From: Candidatus Delongbacteria bacterium
GTDB taxonomy: Bacteria > UBA4055
NCBI GenBank assembly: GCA_028702975.1
Contig: JAQVNT010000138.1
Location: 1 to 5,092, forward strand
Direction: 5' to 3'
Length of the DNA: 5,092 nt
Each line of letters opens with the position of its first letter. The first letter of the stretch is position 1. The notes under the pieces are model-generated. The model searched no databases. It was not told the origin of the DNA and saw only the letters and a list, made by a program, of their open reading frames with translations. The translations under genes were made by a program, and so were the position numbers. This document shows positions 4,212 through 5,092 of the stretch, piece by piece.

Positions 4212-5092
4212 TTTTTAATAAAACCCGCAAGCAGATCGTCATAACCGGCGGCAAGTTTGTTGTCTTTTATAATAGCCGCCATTTCTAATATCTCAGACTC
4301 GCATTTAAAATTCTTGTTCTCGATATACATCTGATCGACAGAATCCGTTACCTTGCCGACCGTAAGCTTATCGAGCGGCAGATTAAGTGTATAAGTATCC
4401 TGCTTTTTTGCTATCTCAATTATTATCCCGCTTTTTTCAAGAGAATCAAGACATTGAGCTATCTCTCTTATCGGGATGTCGAGCTCCTGGCTTATTTCGA
4501 GCTGCGAAGACTGTTCTTTTCCGGATATAAAATTTTTCGTGATCTTTATCATTACCATCAGCGCTATCCTTAACCTGTCTGTCCTGTTGGACTGAATGTT
4601 CTGTTCAAGATGCTTCAAATTATGGATGTTCTGACGGACATAAGCAATCTCCACGCTCAAAAGGACGATGATCCATGAAAAATATATCCACATCATAAAG
4701 AACGGCACGGCCGCGATCGAACCGTAAATGACGTTATAGCTTACGGCCATTTTGGTATAATGTATGAACAGTCCTTTGAGTATGGTAAAGCATAAAGCCC
4801 CTATAAAAGCTCCTATAAGAGCGTTAAGTATCTTGACCCTCGTGTTCGGCATTATGACTATAAGAGCAAGAAAGAGAAGCAGAACAAGACCGAACGGTAA
4901 AATCTGATAGAGCATGAAAGTCGAAAATCCCTTTAAGTAGCTGTCCCCGATACTCATGATGAATTCAAGCCTGGAAGTAAGCCAGAGAGAAACAATAAGA
5001 AGGATAGGCGAAACAAAAACGATCGTAAGGTAGGTCTTGAGCATTTCAATAGGAGACCTGTTCTTATTCACCTGCCATATCGCGTTAAATGA
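4208..5092 (-). CDS. YihY/BrkB-family inner-membrane protein with C-terminal winged helix (partial, 5' end beyond right edge)
   Basis: 294 residues are visible and the frame is open to the right edge. The first visible residues, SFNAIWQVNKNRS, match the YihY-family motif 'FN.IW.V' in mid-protein, so the GTG at 5071 is an internal valine codon and not the start. About 100 or more N-terminal residues, with the first membrane spans, are missing. Four membrane segments are visible at roughly 20-40, 60-82, 88-112 and 121-148. The last contains the family signature YGSIAAVPFFMMWIYFSWIIVLLSVEIAY. A cytoplasmic tail follows. Residues about 175-242 look like a winged helix-turn-helix: helix LEISQELDIP, helix IREIAQCLDSLEKSGII, then a short wing ending DTYTLNLPLDKLTV. 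This tail is common in the long YihY forms. The family was once mislabelled ribonuclease BN, and its real role is unsettled, with transport or envelope functions proposed. It is co-transcribed with the downstream lipoprotein gene through an ATGA overlap. Confidence 0.85.
   Translation of the reverse strand, partial: SFNAIWQVNKNRSPIEMLKTYLTIVFVSPILLIVSLWLTSRLEFIMSIGDSYLKGFSTFMLYQILPFGLVLLLFLALIVIMPNTRVKILNALIGAFIGALCFTILKGLFIHYTKMAVSYNVIYGSIAAVPFFMMWIYFSWIIVLLSVEIAYVRQNIHNLKHLEQNIQSNRTDRLRIALMVMIKITKNFISGKEQSSQLEISQELDIPIREIAQCLDSLEKSGIIIEIAKKQDTYTLNLPLDKLTVGKVTDSVDQMYIENKNFKCESEILEMAAIIKDNKLAAGYDDLLAGFIKK

Noticed and set aside
5069..5071. GTG as the start codon of the YihY-family gene
   Set aside because: The frame continues upstream to the window edge with residues SFNAIWQ that match the interior of the family, so this GTG encodes an internal valine.

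Overview
The window looks like chromosomal DNA from a Gram-negative bacterium. An LptD/OstA-type outer-membrane biogenesis protein, a heptose-phosphate phosphatase of the LPS pathway and a lipoprotein signal peptide all point to an outer membrane. A stand-alone RapZ C-terminal domain, an Mrp ATPase without its N-terminal MIP18 domain, and a YihY protein with a C-terminal winged helix suggest a lineage in or near the FCB group (Bacteroidetes, Ignavibacteria, Cloacimonadota, Delongbacteria and relatives). That placement is an inference; I cannot name a genus. Genes end in TAA or TGA and standard-code reading frames hold throughout. I see no tRNA, rRNA, CRISPR array, insertion sequence or phage gene.

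The left half (1-1668) is a compact minus-strand operon read right to left: nadE (NAD synthetase), gmhB (heptose-bisphosphate phosphatase, whose start directly abuts the nadE stop) and, 19 bases further on, the start of an LptD/OstA-like gene that runs off the left edge. A 129-150 base divergent regulatory region (about 1663-1797) separates it from a plus-strand pair: mrp/apbC (Fe-S cluster carrier ATPase) and, one base after its stop, a gene for a free-standing RapZ C-terminal domain. A perfect 13-bp hairpin with T-tracts on both strands follows this pair.

The right part (3147-5092) is a second minus-strand unit convergent with mrp-rapZ. It holds the 3' portion of a YihY/BrkB-family membrane protein gene, whose start lies beyond the right edge, overlapping by ATGA a gene for a ComEC-like metallo-beta-lactamase lipoprotein. 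That second gene is interrupted by an in-frame TAA at 3441-3443, between the conserved GD motif and the AHHGS motif. The reading frame downstream stays open and family-like to the natural end at 3147. It is a recent nonsense pseudogene, a consensus error, or less likely a recoded stop.

The window is largely housekeeping: cofactor synthesis, envelope biogenesis and Fe-S assembly. I found no convincing new multi-gene system. The points most worth following up are the interrupted metallo-beta-lactamase gene, the coupling of a RapZ C-terminal-only protein to Mrp, and the face-to-face promoters between nadE and mrp.
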